From the NCBI GenBank assembly GCA_022495005.1, contig JAGYXB010000667.1:1-64000 (forward strand): a DNA stretch of 64,000 nt, given 5' to 3'. The notes under the pieces are model-generated. The model did no database searches. It saw only the letters and a list, made by a program, of their open reading frames with translations, and had not been told where the DNA came from. Below, piece by piece: positions 34,778 to 44,930 of the stretch; the stretch's first letter is position 1; every line of letters starts with the position of its first letter. This DNA comes from Rhyacophila brunnea (lineage: Eukaryota > Arthropoda > Insecta > Trichoptera > Rhyacophilidae). A program made the position numbers and the translations under genes.

Positions 34778-36062
34778 CGAGGGTGGGTCAATAAGTCCTT
34801 AGAAAAGCCGACAGGTGGCGCGACTAGTACTGTAAGCGGTTTTGTTTTCATGCAGCGGCACTACCGATTCAGTATGCTGCGAAGTTTCAATCAGATTGGT
34901 CGGGTTGTTGTGTGTTTCTCGTACATTTAAAAAAAAAATTTGCTTGTGGAAAATGGAAAAATGGAAAATGGAGAAAATTGAGTTTAGAGCCGTTATTAAA
35001 CATTTTAATATAAAAGGGTTAACAGCAAAGGAAATAAAAAATGAGTTGGATTTAGTTCATGGCATATCTGCTCCTTCACTTGCAACTATTTATAACTGGT
35101 TAAATGAATTTAAACGTGGTCGTACATCAACAAAGGATGAACCACGCTCAGGACGTCCTGTAGAGGTGACTACACCAGAAATGATCAATAAAATCCACGA
35201 TATGGTGTTAAGTGACCGAGTGAGATAATTGAGGTTACAGGGATCTCAAAAGGTAGCGTCATTTCTATTTTACATGACAAATTGGGCATGAAAAATATTT
35301 CTGCAAGATGGGTGCCGCGTTTGCTCACAGCCGACAATAAACGCAATAGGGTGGTGGCCTCTAAAGCCCTGTTGTCGCTCATGCAACGCAATCCGGATGA
35401 ATTTTTCGTCGCTTTGTGACTGTAGATGAAACATGGATACACCACTATACTCCCGAGACGAAAGAACAGTCAAAGCAGTGGATTGCGAAGGCAAACCATG
35501 TCCAAAGAAGGCGAAAACCGTAAATCAGCTGGTAAGGTTATGGCTACTGTATTTTGGGATGCACGTGGAATTATTTTCGTTGACTATTTGAAAAAGGAAA
35601 AACAATAACAGGGGATTATTATGCATCTTTATTGGACCAGCTAAAAAACGAAATTGAAGAAAAACGGCCTCATTTAAACAGGAAAAAAATCCTCTTTCAT
35701 CAGGACAATGCCCGTGTTCACATGTTTACGATCAATGGCTAAAATTGAAGAATTGAAGTTCGAATTTGTCGACCACCCACCGTATTCGCCAGATTTAGCC
35801 CCCAGTGACTTTTTCCTTTTCCCAAACTTAAAAAAATGGCTAAGTGGACAACGTTTTTTTTCAAATGAAGAAGCCATCGATCGGACAAATGCTTATTTTG
35901 AGGACCTTCCGAAAACTTATTTTTCTGACGGTTTAAAAAAAATTGAGAAACGTCTAACCAAGCGTATTGAGCTCCAAGGAGATTATGTTGAGAAATAAAA
36001 AAAAATACAAAAATAAAAACTGTTTTAATGCTTTTTTCTAAGGAATTATTGACCCACCCTCG
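34778..36062 (+). mobile_element. mariner element, copy 2, inactive
   Basis: It is 1285 bp, with TIRs beginning cgagggtgggtcaataag, extending through tccttagaaaa, and TA at 34776-34777 and 36063-36064. It is the opposite orientation to copy 1. It sits inside a LINE 3' UTR. Confidence 0.95.
34953..35998 (+). pseudogene. mariner transposase, DD34D, multiply frameshifted
   Basis: Same protein as in copy 1, from the Met at 34953 to the natural TAA at 35996-35998 (GDYVEK end, lost in copy 1). Recognisable parts are the N-terminal helix-turn-helix region, an intact ISARW motif region (35290-35320, with TGG), TVDETWIHHYT, and PYSPDLAPSDFF. Breaks compared with copy 1: loss of about 16 nt near 35215, loss of one T in the run before the first catalytic Asp (35400-35410), loss of one A near 35523, loss of one G near 35592, and loss of two bases at 35724. 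The break near 35490-35500 (between QSKQWIAK and GKPCPK) is shared with copy 1. Non-functional. Confidence 0.93.
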
Positions 36063-36289
36063 TAACATTTCGTTGTTTCTAAATGTCATGTTGTGAACGT
36101 CTTAAACTTATAATTTGTAATGTCCACAATATGTAAAATAAATGAATTGAATTGAGGATCACGTCACGATCAGGCAATAAGTTCAGTAATATTCTGAATC
36201 AGCCTTCGTCATACCATTCATTAAAAAAAAATCACATAGTGAGAAAATATGCCTGAGACCCTTCTGATTTATTTTTGGACACATTCATC

Positions 36290-36520
36290 GCGTACCGGAT
36301 AATCCGCAAAGACTGGTGGTTTTACGTATAGCCAGCCTTCAAGGAAGGTGAAGTAGAGAAGAAAGTAGGAGCACCGGAAAGATCAAATGATGGGGCTTAC
36401 TCTAAGATAACCAGAGTGCTATGAGGGGTTTGAGGACCTTTGTGTCGCACAGCAGACGGCTGCATTTCATGGTGTTCACGATCCTCAGTTATGAGTGAAC
36501 GACCGAAAAGAAGAAGACGT
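36290..36520 (+). pseudogene. probable LINE 3' tail, degraded
   Basis: A stretch ending cgaccgaaaagaagaagacg resembles RTE-like tails (compare 16651). The reading is broken and no catalytic motif is visible, so the call rests on the tail and context. Confidence 0.35.
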
Positions 36521-37352
36521 CAGAAAAGATAGGGTAGCATAATGACACAAACATCAATATTACAATGACCGATCAGATTTAAATCCCAAATATACGCCAA
36601 ATTCTTTATTTCCGTCGTCATGTATAATAAAATATTTCACAAAATTATGGCAAAATAACGAATTCTGCTGTCTCGTGATATATTATGACCATCGAAGTCC
36701 GAAATTATTATTTTATTTTTGACTTATACTTACTTACCTACTTACATAAATTTGGCTTTTATTCATAAGATATTTTAAGATAATAAATAAAATGAAAAAG
36801 TACACATTTACCATTTATCCCGTCTTCATACCAGGTGATATTCGACTGAAAGCGATATCTACTGTATAAAGCCTTACCTAATTCAAAAGTTTTCCCGTTC
36901 GAAAAGGAGGGTGTAAAAGGCCTTTGTTGTGCTTTTTGCGCTCGGAGATTTTATCTTTCGGCAGATGTTCAATGACAGGCTTAATGCGAATTTTTAAGAA
37001 CTATTTATCATTTCAATATCGATGACGAAATTATACAATAGCCGTGGAAGACATGAACCTCCTGGAAAAGTTTAAAACAGATTTTGTAGGAGTAAATAAA
37101 AAAGTCAATAATACGCAAAAAAAATACGGAGTGTACCTTTGTTATTAAATAATAAAATTGCAAGTAGGTATGTTCAGACAGTTTTACCGGCACTGGGACA
37201 ACTGGAAGCCAGGACAAGTGGGGGCCGCACTGTCGAATGAAATTAATAACGTTCATTAATGAATTGATAACGTTCGTTACGATTTGATATATTATAATAG
37301 TTGTAATAAATATAACTCTGATGATTAATTATTATAAAATAGATTTCCGATT
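36521..37352. other. AT-rich sequence, no gene seen
   Basis: No supported feature. Confidence 0.4.
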
Positions 37353-37373
37353 GATGTGTGTGTGTGTGTGTGT
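37353..37373 (+). repeat. GT microsatellite
   Basis: About ten GT units lie immediately before a family G repeat block. Confidence 0.85.
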
Positions 37374-37375
37374 TA

Positions 37376-37470
37376 GGTATATCACTTATCTGGTCGACTC
37401 GCCACGCCGGGCCCTTCCTGAGCCCGGGCCCCCAGGCTAGAGTCCTGTGTGTGGGGGCCATGCCCAGCAT
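37376..37470. repeat. GC-rich interspersed repeat, family G fragment
   Basis: It contains tatcacttatctggtcgact, gccgggcccttcctgagccc and ggctagagtcctgt, matching 7960-8030 directly and 29820-29930 inverted. Confidence 0.6.
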
Positions 37471-38310
37471 AGTGCCCATGATGTAGGTCGTGTCAAACGT
37501 CAGCGAATTGAGAAGATAGCATACAAGATGGTAAGACAGTTCCATAAAATAAGCTATGACTTTTAATTAGATTAAGTTATTATACATATTTTGGGGGGAA
37601 AAATGGTTAGGTGCCGCGATAGGATTTTTTTGAAAGTAGGTACTTATGAATACCATTATCCTTAGTAATGAGGCAACAACTGAAAATATTATGACTGGTG
37701 GGAGAGATCAATATTGGATAGGTATCGGCCAGGAAGGGTGAGGAATATGGTGCCAGAAAATTACCAATGTCACTGGCATACGATGACAATAGGGGAAGTT
37801 GACGTAAAGAGGACGCGTAAAATAACAAAATTGAATTTTCTTTGAAGAAATGTTTATGCCGATTGTATTGTGTAGATTAATAACAATGGCGTAAAAGTTC
37901 ACTTACTTTACTTTTCATATAATATTTAAATGAAATAACAGCTGAGGTAAGATCAAACACGCAAAAGCAGAGACGAGATGGTGGGAGGGAAGTTAACTTA
38001 GTTAAAAGAAAAAGCTTTTTATTACATCGGTGATGTTTTGATACGATAATACTTTTCCCAAAGAATAGAGAAAAATAAAGTGACGCGAGAATCAAAATAT
38101 CAATGACAATAAATCATTGTTCAAAACAGGTAATAAAAAGATATTCTAGTAATAAGTAATAGCATCACAAAGGTCTTATAGATCATCCCACATGTTTGTG
38201 TCTATGATTCACATGATGCTAACCACGTCCTCTTGGAATATTCTGCAATTCACCGAATATGAAGTACCATATAACTACTCAAATTTATACAACCAGCTAT
38301 TGGTCTCTAC
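37471..38310. other. AT-rich sequence, no gene seen
   Basis: No supported feature; three overlapping minus-strand frames (37607-38095) have no known domain. Confidence 0.4.
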
Positions 38311-38421
38311 CAGGGGTAGTCAATCTTTTCATACCTACCGCCCACTTTTGTATCTCTGTTAGTAGTAAAATTTTCTAACCGCCCACCGGTTCCACAGTAA
38401 TGGTGATTTATAAAGTAGTAA

Positions 38422-38520
38422 TCACCCACGGTGGCCGCGCGGCTTAAGCGTTGTACTATAACGCCGTGGGTCCCAGGTTCGAATCCTGGGTCTGGCAGGT
38501 AAATCTGTCTTTTTATTTAT
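38422..38520 (+). mobile_element. SINE family A, tRNA-like head
   Basis: It reads cacccacggtggccgcgcgg, cttaagcg, then cccaggttcgaatcctggg, a perfect T-arm with 5-bp stem and B box. The acceptor ends do not pair, so it is not a tRNA gene. The 3' body beyond 38500 does not match the other copies, so this is a truncated or chimeric copy. Confidence 0.75.
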
Positions 38521-38573
38521 ACTCTGCATACAAGCATGAAGTCTGATGAAATTACTTTTAATTAATTAAATAA

Positions 38574-38790
38574 TTAACGAGATTCCTGAGGCTGATGCTG
38601 CGAAACTAATTACTGGATATCCGGCTCAATTTTTGTGAGGAACAAACGAAGGTCTCCTCTTTCGGAAATATTCAGGCGGTTTTTTTCTTTGTTCATAATA
38701 TGATTAACAGCACTAAAACCTGATTCCACAAGATATGAGGTAGAGAAAGGTATCAATAAACTGCACATTATTTGAACATAAGACAGGCAT
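38574..38790 (-). pseudogene. hAT transposase C-terminal dimerisation domain, ZBED/SCAND3-like
   Basis: The minus strand reads QIMCSLLIPFSTSYLVESGF, SAVNHIMNKEKNRLNISERG, DLRLFLTKIEPDIQ, stop, LVSQHQPQESR, stop. This is the near-invariant end of the ZBED5/SCAND3-like hAT transposases: TSYLVE-x-GFSA-V, N-R-L, R-GDLR-L-x-LTK-x-EP-x-I, then a short HQ-x-Q-x-S tail. The TAA at 38610-38612 is an in-frame nonsense change 11 codons before the natural stop at 38574-38576. It was too short and interrupted to show as a long open frame. The rest of the transposase is deleted. Confidence 0.88.
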
Positions 38791-39044
38791 TTTTTTTATT
38801 TTGCCATAGGTTTTCATATCCACCACTATCGAATTTATGTTTACTTTCTTCATACTATCTAATTTCTAACAATTCTTTTTGGCAAGTTTACAACCCCTAC
38901 CGCCCTCCATGAAAGCTGGAACGCCCACTAGTGGGCGCTAGGGACGAAGTTGACTACCCCTGGCTATACTCTTTAGGGATTTTCCACTTTAAACAAAATT
39001 GCAGCATCATACGCGAGCGAGAGATTCTCATATCTTATGGCCTG

Positions 39045-39480
39045 ATTCAAATTCAAATTAATTTCAAATGCAAAATCATTTTTTTTTAAATACGGTGAAT
39101 ATTTAATTATAAATTTAAGACGTTCACAACATGACATTTAAAAACAAAGAAATAGTATTAAACAGTGTAAAGAAGAAATAAATATATGCAGTATCACAAA
39201 AACAGTATGAAAAGTAAAAGGTACAAAAATTATAAAAATTATAACATATAAATAAAGCATGGAAGCACACCGAATGACTTAAGTGGACCCTATTTTAAGA
39301 ATTTATAAAACAACGTCCACCTATCCTCATCCTCACGTAGGTAGAATATATCAACATCCGAAGCGATTTGCTTGAACAGAGTTATTGCCCTCCCAATTGC
39401 CATTACCAATGGCAGGTTAGTTCTGCTCCATGGGAGAACAAACAACTGATGCTCTCGATTTCCAAGATAGTTATAGTAAT
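39045..39480 (-). mobile_element. LINE 3' end, copy 3
   Basis: The order matches the 5248 copy: terminal ttcaaattcaaattaat, acgttcacaacatgacatt at about 39120, UTR, then the reverse transcriptase tail from about 39290 to 39475, where words such as cgaagcgatttg, gttattgccctcccaattg and gagaacaaacaactgatgct equal the paralogues. It has short deletions and breaks at about 39480. Truncated and inactive. Confidence 0.7.
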
Positions 39481-40204
39481 AATTTAATTTCCATTAAGGA
39501 TATAATATATATTATATCATTGTGAATAATTTAAATATGCCAACAAATAAATAATATCAGTTTGTATTATCACATATTTCTTTTAAGTCAAGATAAACGT
39601 TAAATGTAAATTGATAATTGGTTCCCATCGATATTCGACTTAGAAAAAAGTCTTCGCCACTTCCGCCCCCTAAATAAATCGGAGAATTGTCCAAATTGCC
39701 ATGAAATGAAATAATAAAAATAAAAGAAAAATAAGCTTCCGCATTTGACAGGTAGTTACAAGTTGAAAAGCTTAACCGGAATTTAGCGAGTTTCTTCATT
39801 TAAGCCTTATCTCCTAATTTAGTGCGTTCATAAAAAAGTATGAGAAACCATTATTTGGTTGATGCCTCCTACTGAGGTGTTCATAAATCGAGCGATATTA
39901 GAGCGTTAGATAAAAATGAGCGCATAAAGATAAGCAGGCACACGAAGATTTTTGCTGATTTCACTTCGTTCATTTTCGTCAAAATCCAACAATCAAACCG
40001 AACCGCTCGCTAATCCGCTGGCCTAATTATCAAAGAGAACATTATTAAAAAAAAAAAAAGCTTTAAGATAAAAAGGAATCTATGGGGTAAGATTACGAAC
40101 ACGAATATTTGAATATTACGTAGGTATATTTTAATTTTAAAATATTTACTGAAATCCTACAATCCTAACTCACTATGAGTTAATAGTACCTATCACTAGG
40201 AGTG
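39481..40204. other. AT-rich sequence, no gene seen
   Basis: No supported feature. Confidence 0.45.
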
Positions 40205-40207
40205 TAA

Positions 40208-40548
40208 TAGCCCGTTTATACGTGCATGTATTTACTGCTGGCAATACGTATTGTCGTGTAAGTTGCACGACAGGATGAATCAAAAAAGTTCAGCGGCTTC
40301 TGGATTTTCACACGATAGTTGCAATTTGCGCGATATCTGCGCATGATACCTGCCGGAAAAAATACGAACTAAGCCGCGCAGCACATAAAACCTTCACGCA
40401 ACAACAACCAACGCGTCTCGCTGACACTTGAAAATTGAGATTGGGGCGATAATTACCATTTTTGTATGTAAACAGTTATTATCGCGATAGTTTAATTTAC
40501 ACGCTATTCTATTGCTGGCAGTAAATCCACGCACGTGTACAGGCACTA
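40208..40548. mobile_element. 341-bp TIR element with TAA duplication, Harbinger-like
   Basis: The first 39 bases and the inverted last 39 (both containing cgtgc, atttactgc and gcaata) match at about three quarters of positions. TAA lies at 40205-40207 and 40549-40551. The interior matches the element at 7391-7680 inverted. The 3-bp TWA duplication suits PIF/Harbinger. There is no coding capacity. Confidence 0.6.
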
Positions 40549-40624
40549 TAAATAAAACATCAATTACATCTACAAAACTCATTCTGTAATTAATAATATA
40601 GTTTTTTTAGTATTAATTATTATG

Positions 40625-40925
40625 TCACCTACAAGGTGAAGCTGTTCGACCTGGAGTACGCCGATGACGCTGTCTTATTCGATAACTAATATAACGAGGC
40701 CAATACAAGGCCAAGTTAATATATTGAGAGTGCTAAGACTTGACGATGACTAAGACGTTGTTAGATGAAGAATCTCACTCGATACACGTCAAGAGGGACG
40801 CAGAGAGGCTGAGTGTGACCGACCAGAGAGAGAGGTGCAGTCGGCTATGGACCTGAATGGTCTGTAGCCCCTGCTTAAGTCAGCAATTGGGGGCATTGAA
40901 GAGATGAAGAGGTTGAAACGTTTTA
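40625..40925 (+). pseudogene. LINE reverse transcriptase palm fragment with YADD
   Basis: Plus-strand codons from about 40633 read KVKLFDLEYADDAVLFDN then stop. Y-A-D-D (40657-40668) is the catalytic metal-binding motif of reverse transcriptase, and DLEYADDxALL is the form typical of RTE-like and related LINEs. Sequence after it (to about 40925) remains LINE-like in composition with gacgcagagaggctgag but is full of stops. Only the core motif is firm. The enzyme would copy LINE RNA at a nicked target; this fragment cannot. Confidence 0.7.
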
Positions 40926-41975
40926 TTCAATATCAATTCTCCCAATTTTCATAGTTTATCTTGGAAATATCTGCAGATTTAATAATAGAAAATAACCGAT
41001 TTAGTTAATTTAAAATTATGTTGTACCTGATGCTTGCGGTATTTTACAGGTGGGTGCAATAAATGTGTAATTTGCTACAAATTTATCTGCAATATGAAAC
41101 GAATAGCAGCTACTTTAATCATCATTTTCAGTAACATATAGGTACATTCAGTCTCCGTAACACGAGATTGTTCGCAAACTGGCATATAGTGCATTTGGAC
41201 GCCTGAATAGTATTTTCAAAAGTGACCTCCCGTTGTGAAATAAGAGCGGCATGCACAATCTAAGATTTCGGTCCTAAGGATAAGTCGCCGAAAAGGATGA
41301 CTTAACTATAGACTATACTGAGTATAGCGTTAAGGAATCCTTAACCATAGACAACTCTTGTTATGAACACGCCTCTTTCCATATTACCATTTTACCACTG
41401 ACAGCTGCTGTTAACATAAATGCGCGTGCTATAAAACAGTCCATACACTCATATTCACTTAACAATTTTTCTCAATATGGATATTGATACATAGTGTTAA
41501 TTCGTTTGGCATGTACTTGCAGAATATTATTTTACTTGTATACGCCAGCCCGCAGAAATACAAGATGCCTGATAAAATGACACTTGACGCCAGTGTTACC
41601 ATGTTAAAAAAATATCTTGTGGTGCCTGTGAAATCACGTATAATGACTTATAACGGAAATAAAAGAGTATTATAATTAAATATTAATATGTATATATTAT
41701 AGTTATTGCATTTATAAAATGCAGTTGTCATATTTTTGACATCGTTTAACAATTATAAAATAATTTACCTGAACTATAGGAAAGAGATTTTTTAAATATA
41801 TTATTTTCAATAGAAATGATCTTAACTAAGGACAATGTTTCTGCATAGTGTTTTCTGCTAAGGAAATTTTAGTTATGACAAATGTTTCTGCATTCCGCTC
41901 TAAGTGTCTAACTAATGTGCATTGCCAGTACTCACGCGTGCGAGTGAAATATAGACTGAACTACCCAGGGATGTT
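40926..41975. other. AT-rich sequence, no gene seen
   Basis: A 63-codon plus frame at 41484-41675 has no recognised domain. Confidence 0.45.
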
Positions 41976-41980
41976 CTAAA

Positions 41981-42135
41981 ACCCGCTGGGTAGACGAAGT
42001 CATAAAGTTCGGTGGATGTACAAGGCAGCAAAGTACCGAGGAACGAGAAGAGTGGACATAGCCAGGGGAGGTTTTCATCCAGCAGTGTATCGACCTCTTT
42101 TGATGATGATCATATATATATATGTGTGTGTGTAT
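41981..42135 (+). pseudogene. LINE (RTE-like) 3' tail with AT/GT microsatellite
   Basis: Codons from 41981 read TRWVDEVIKFGG then EEREEWT, stop, PGEVFIQQCIDLF, stop at 42101. The R-W-x-D-x-[IV]-x-x-x-x-G start and the E-A/V-F-x-Q-Q end are usual for the last 40 residues of RTE-like reverse transcriptases. One in-frame TAG interrupts it. An (AT)n(GT)n tail at 42110-42135 follows. A minus-strand 69-codon frame here is its shadow. Confidence 0.65.
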
Positions 42136-42455
42136 AAACATTTATTCGATGTCTTTCCTGCATACTTATCAAAAAGATGAAAATCTCTGTAATATAATCT
42201 TCGTTAGCAGTTACTTGGGCGATTAAAAAAAAAACAGAAACATGTCAAATATATAACGTTACATAAGAGCACAAGACGCCAACATTAAGACAAAAAAAAT
42301 CATCTTGAAGAACAACAGACAGGCACACATACACACAAAGCATAAAGAGGTCCATTATCGATTTTAACAAGATAGTGGAAAAAGTTTTGACAGCGAGAAG
42401 CGATTACTAAACACTGGTATGAGGGTTGTTTCACCTTTGTAACACGGGTCATAGT
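42136..42455. other. no gene seen
   Basis: AT-rich DNA without a supported feature. Confidence 0.4.
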
Positions 42456-42842
42456 GACTAGCGATTGAAATGCGAATATTATAAAAACCGGGATTCCGCT
42501 ACTCATCACTATCTAAATACCGGTTTTTAAGTTTTAAAATACCGATATTTTCAGTATTAAGATATCAGAGAAATGACTGAATCGTCCGATAAATTATAAA
42601 AAATTTACCACATATTTATTCTGGGCGGAAAAAAATATTTGTTTTTTGGCAAGAAGCTTAAAGCTTAGCAAGAGAGTTAAAAGAAAGCTCTCGGTTTCTA
42701 ATTGGAATTGTATTTCATTATGTGCAGAAAAGTTGTCGGCACCAAGAAAGAAAAATTGGGATGCTGTGAAAGAATTGTATTGATGAGTTTTTAACGAATA
42801 CCGAAAAACCGATATTGATATTTTCATTCGGTATTGTAATCC
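42456..42842. mobile_element. hAT element, TAGGGATTG family, diverged short copy
   Basis: Its right end (aaaaaccgatattgatattt, tcattcggtattgtaatccc) is nearly that of the 27779 element, and its left part has tagcgattg and taaataccggtttttaag. No matching duplication was found. Confidence 0.6.
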
Positions 42843-43028
42843 CTAGTCATACGACTATTAAAAATTGAAGGATTGATACAATATGTGCTATTATGTTTTC
42901 ACACGATGTCGGCGTACCCTGAAGCTATCCTGAATTGATTACCAATGAGGAGGTTTTAAGATGAGTCAATAAGAAAAAAAACAAGCACAGAAAAGCTGCA
43001 TACTTCAGCCATTTAGTAATGTACGGTA

Positions 43029-43876
43029 CAGTGGCGAAGGGTGACTTTTGGAAACAGGTAGGCTGTGGAGTAAGCACACTTGTTAGATGTATTTACGGGA
43101 AATAAGAAGATAATCTGACATAACTACTGATGAATAGCTCACTGATGGTATAAAATTAAGCAATTAATTTGAATTATGTATTTTCTTAAATATAAACGCA
43201 AGATACGCTCAAAATATATTGAAAATATCCGTTGTTGTGAATCTGTTCCATAACAATTTATAATTTAACCCGTAAACTAGACATTTTAAAATACTTCTAT
43301 ATTTAAAACACAGACTTAGATACAATATCAGATTTCAACTTACATAATTGGCTGAATAAATTGTCTTAGTCTATGAATAAACTAACTGACAATTAAAAAT
43401 CACGATATAAATTATTTATTATTTTTAACAACAATCAATATTTATATGTGATTGAATCCCTAGAAATTATTTTTTTAAATTATCTTATAAATTATTTTGA
43501 ATAAATGTGCACTTACGTAAAATATAAGCGCTCCTTAAATAGCTTACCAATTTATATGGGCCGCCGCGGACGTCTTGAAATTATGAGAAACAAACTTCAT
43601 ATAAAAAAGTTTTCGATTCACGCGAACGTAATCCATACAATATGTGAAGCGAAACGATATGTCGCTTATTTTTTTAAACTTTCGAGACGTGCCATAAATG
43701 GTGCTTATTGAAATAGTGGAAAAGTTCGTAAAATTATTATGACAATTATACGATAGATGTCGTTGGGCATATTGAATACATTATTATGTGATTATATTAT
43801 TTAATATGTCAATATAAATATTTTTCTTAAGAAGGTAGGCTTTAAATAATCGCCTAGTATGGAGTCTTCGCCACTG
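43029..43876 (-). mobile_element. hAT element related to 52304-54031, non-autonomous
   Basis: Both ends carry cagtggcgaag in inverted form. Its left 45 bp match the inverted right end of the 52304 element, and its right 40 bp match that element's inverted left end, so it is the same family in the opposite orientation. Flanks gtacggta and gcagggta agree in 6 of 8 positions, an aged duplication. A 68-codon plus frame (43505-43711) inside has no recognised domain. Confidence 0.75.
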
Positions 43877-43884
43877 GCAGGGTA

Positions 43885-44064
43885 AGGTATAGATAGGGCA
43901 GCAGGCGTATATGTAGAAAGAAAATCTCTTGGCTACGCAACCTCCACAAGTGGGTCAATGTCCAAGGTACTGGTAATATAATACGACTGGGATTAGATAG
44001 GGAGGTGTACTGCAAGTTGGCCGCCAACTTTCGGTAGAAGACGACACCAAAAGAAGAAGAAAAG
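43885..44064 (+). pseudogene. LINE 3' tail
   Basis: The frame ending at TAG near 44034 reads GLDREVYCKLAANFR, the D-R-x-x-x-x-x-L-x-x-N form seen at LINE C termini, followed by ccaaaagaagaagaaaagg. It abuts the hAT element. The minus-strand 83-codon frame is its shadow. Confidence 0.5.
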
Positions 44065-44447
44065 GGTTGCTGACTTCATTCTTGATATATCTACCAATGC
44101 GCTTTTCAGTGCGCGCAGACACAACAACTAGCCACATGATGCGGACTTTCTTGCACCATTTATAGTTATTTACCTTTTTAACGCTACAACAGGCAACAAT
44201 GCCCAATTACAGTAGTACCTATAAATATTAAGATATCCGACCGAAAATGGGAGTATATCTTTAATATTAAACTCTGACACATATTCGTTGTAAATATGGA
44301 TGTATAAATTTGTAGGTACTTATTTTTATGGAAAAACATGATATCTTTTCAGTTAAATTTATCAACATTATTTCCGGGTTACAACAGTATTTTATTAGGT
44401 GGTTTGCAGTATTACAAATATTGTATTAGTTAAATAAACTATTTCTT
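44065..44447. other. AT-rich sequence, no gene seen
   Basis: No supported feature. Confidence 0.4.
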
Positions 44448-44492
44448 TTATTCATCGAATAATTCACAAGATTTGAGAATGTAACATTCTAT
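44448..44492. repeat. third copy of the 45-bp repeat of 13915-14080
   Basis: It reads attcatcgaataattcacaa, then gatttgagaatgtaacattct, in the same orientation as the pair at 13921 and 14041. Confidence 0.65.
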
Positions 44493-44677
44493 ATTATATT
44501 AAACATAATAGAAAAAATCTTTTTTTAGTGGGGATAAGCATTACTTAAATGTTTTTAAATTATGTATTGTTATAGTTGTTTAGATAGCTTATGGTGCCCT
44601 AACTTAGATGCAACAGAATTTTATTATCGTTTGAACAGTGTTTTAAAAATAATAATATACTATTTGTATTAATTTAA

Positions 44678-44930
44678 CACCCACGCTGGCCGAGTGGCTT
44701 AAATGCCGGCCTATAGAGTCGAGGGTCCCAGGTTCGAATCCTGGGTCTGGCAAGTAAACATATTGTTTTTCAATTTGTGTATGAGTCAGAGTATGGACCT
44801 AATAGGTTGAGCAAGTGGCTGACATCCATTTCTCGTAAAAACAAAATTCTGTCAATACAAACCTCCACTCTGTGGAGGCCCATATGATCCTATTAGGATC
44901 GGACATGGTCGAAAGAAAAAAAGAAAGAAA
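44678..44930 (+). mobile_element. tRNA-derived SINE, family A, best-preserved copy
   Basis: The head has an A box (tggccgagtggctta) and an exact B box ggttcgaatcc in a cccag/ctggg T-arm. The body runs through gacctaataggttgagcaag, cctccactctgtggaggccc (a small hairpin) and cctattaggatcggacatgg to a gaaag-rich tail. A-box and B-box spacing suits a type II tRNA (Leu or Ser) origin. Duplications are unclear (attaa words on both sides). Confidence 0.88.

Larger units (their letters stand above)
34320..36160 (+). mobile_element. LINE 3' end split by a mariner insertion
   Basis: 34320-34777 holds the reverse transcriptase tail and the start of the 3' UTR; 36063-36160 continues it to aaataaatgaattgaattga. 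Joining these two parts reproduces the uninterrupted UTR at 5260-5470 (inverted there), where ttttaataatatttcg is the empty site. So the LINE was in place first and mariner copy 2 hit a TA in its UTR. Confidence 0.85.
38311..38962 (-). mobile_element. hAT element (ZBED/SCAND3-like), internally deleted
   Basis: The ends caggggtagtcaa and ttgactacccctg are exact inverses. Flanks gtctctac and gctatact are related only if one base has been lost or gained, so the duplication is doubtful. The minus strand retains the transposase C terminus (38574-38790). A SINE head lies inside, near the right-hand end of the coding sequence as read on the minus strand. Confidence 0.8.

Noticed and set aside
38422..38500. 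Functional tRNA gene
   Set aside because: The T-arm and B box are good but the acceptor ends do not pair, and other copies are SINEs with target duplications.
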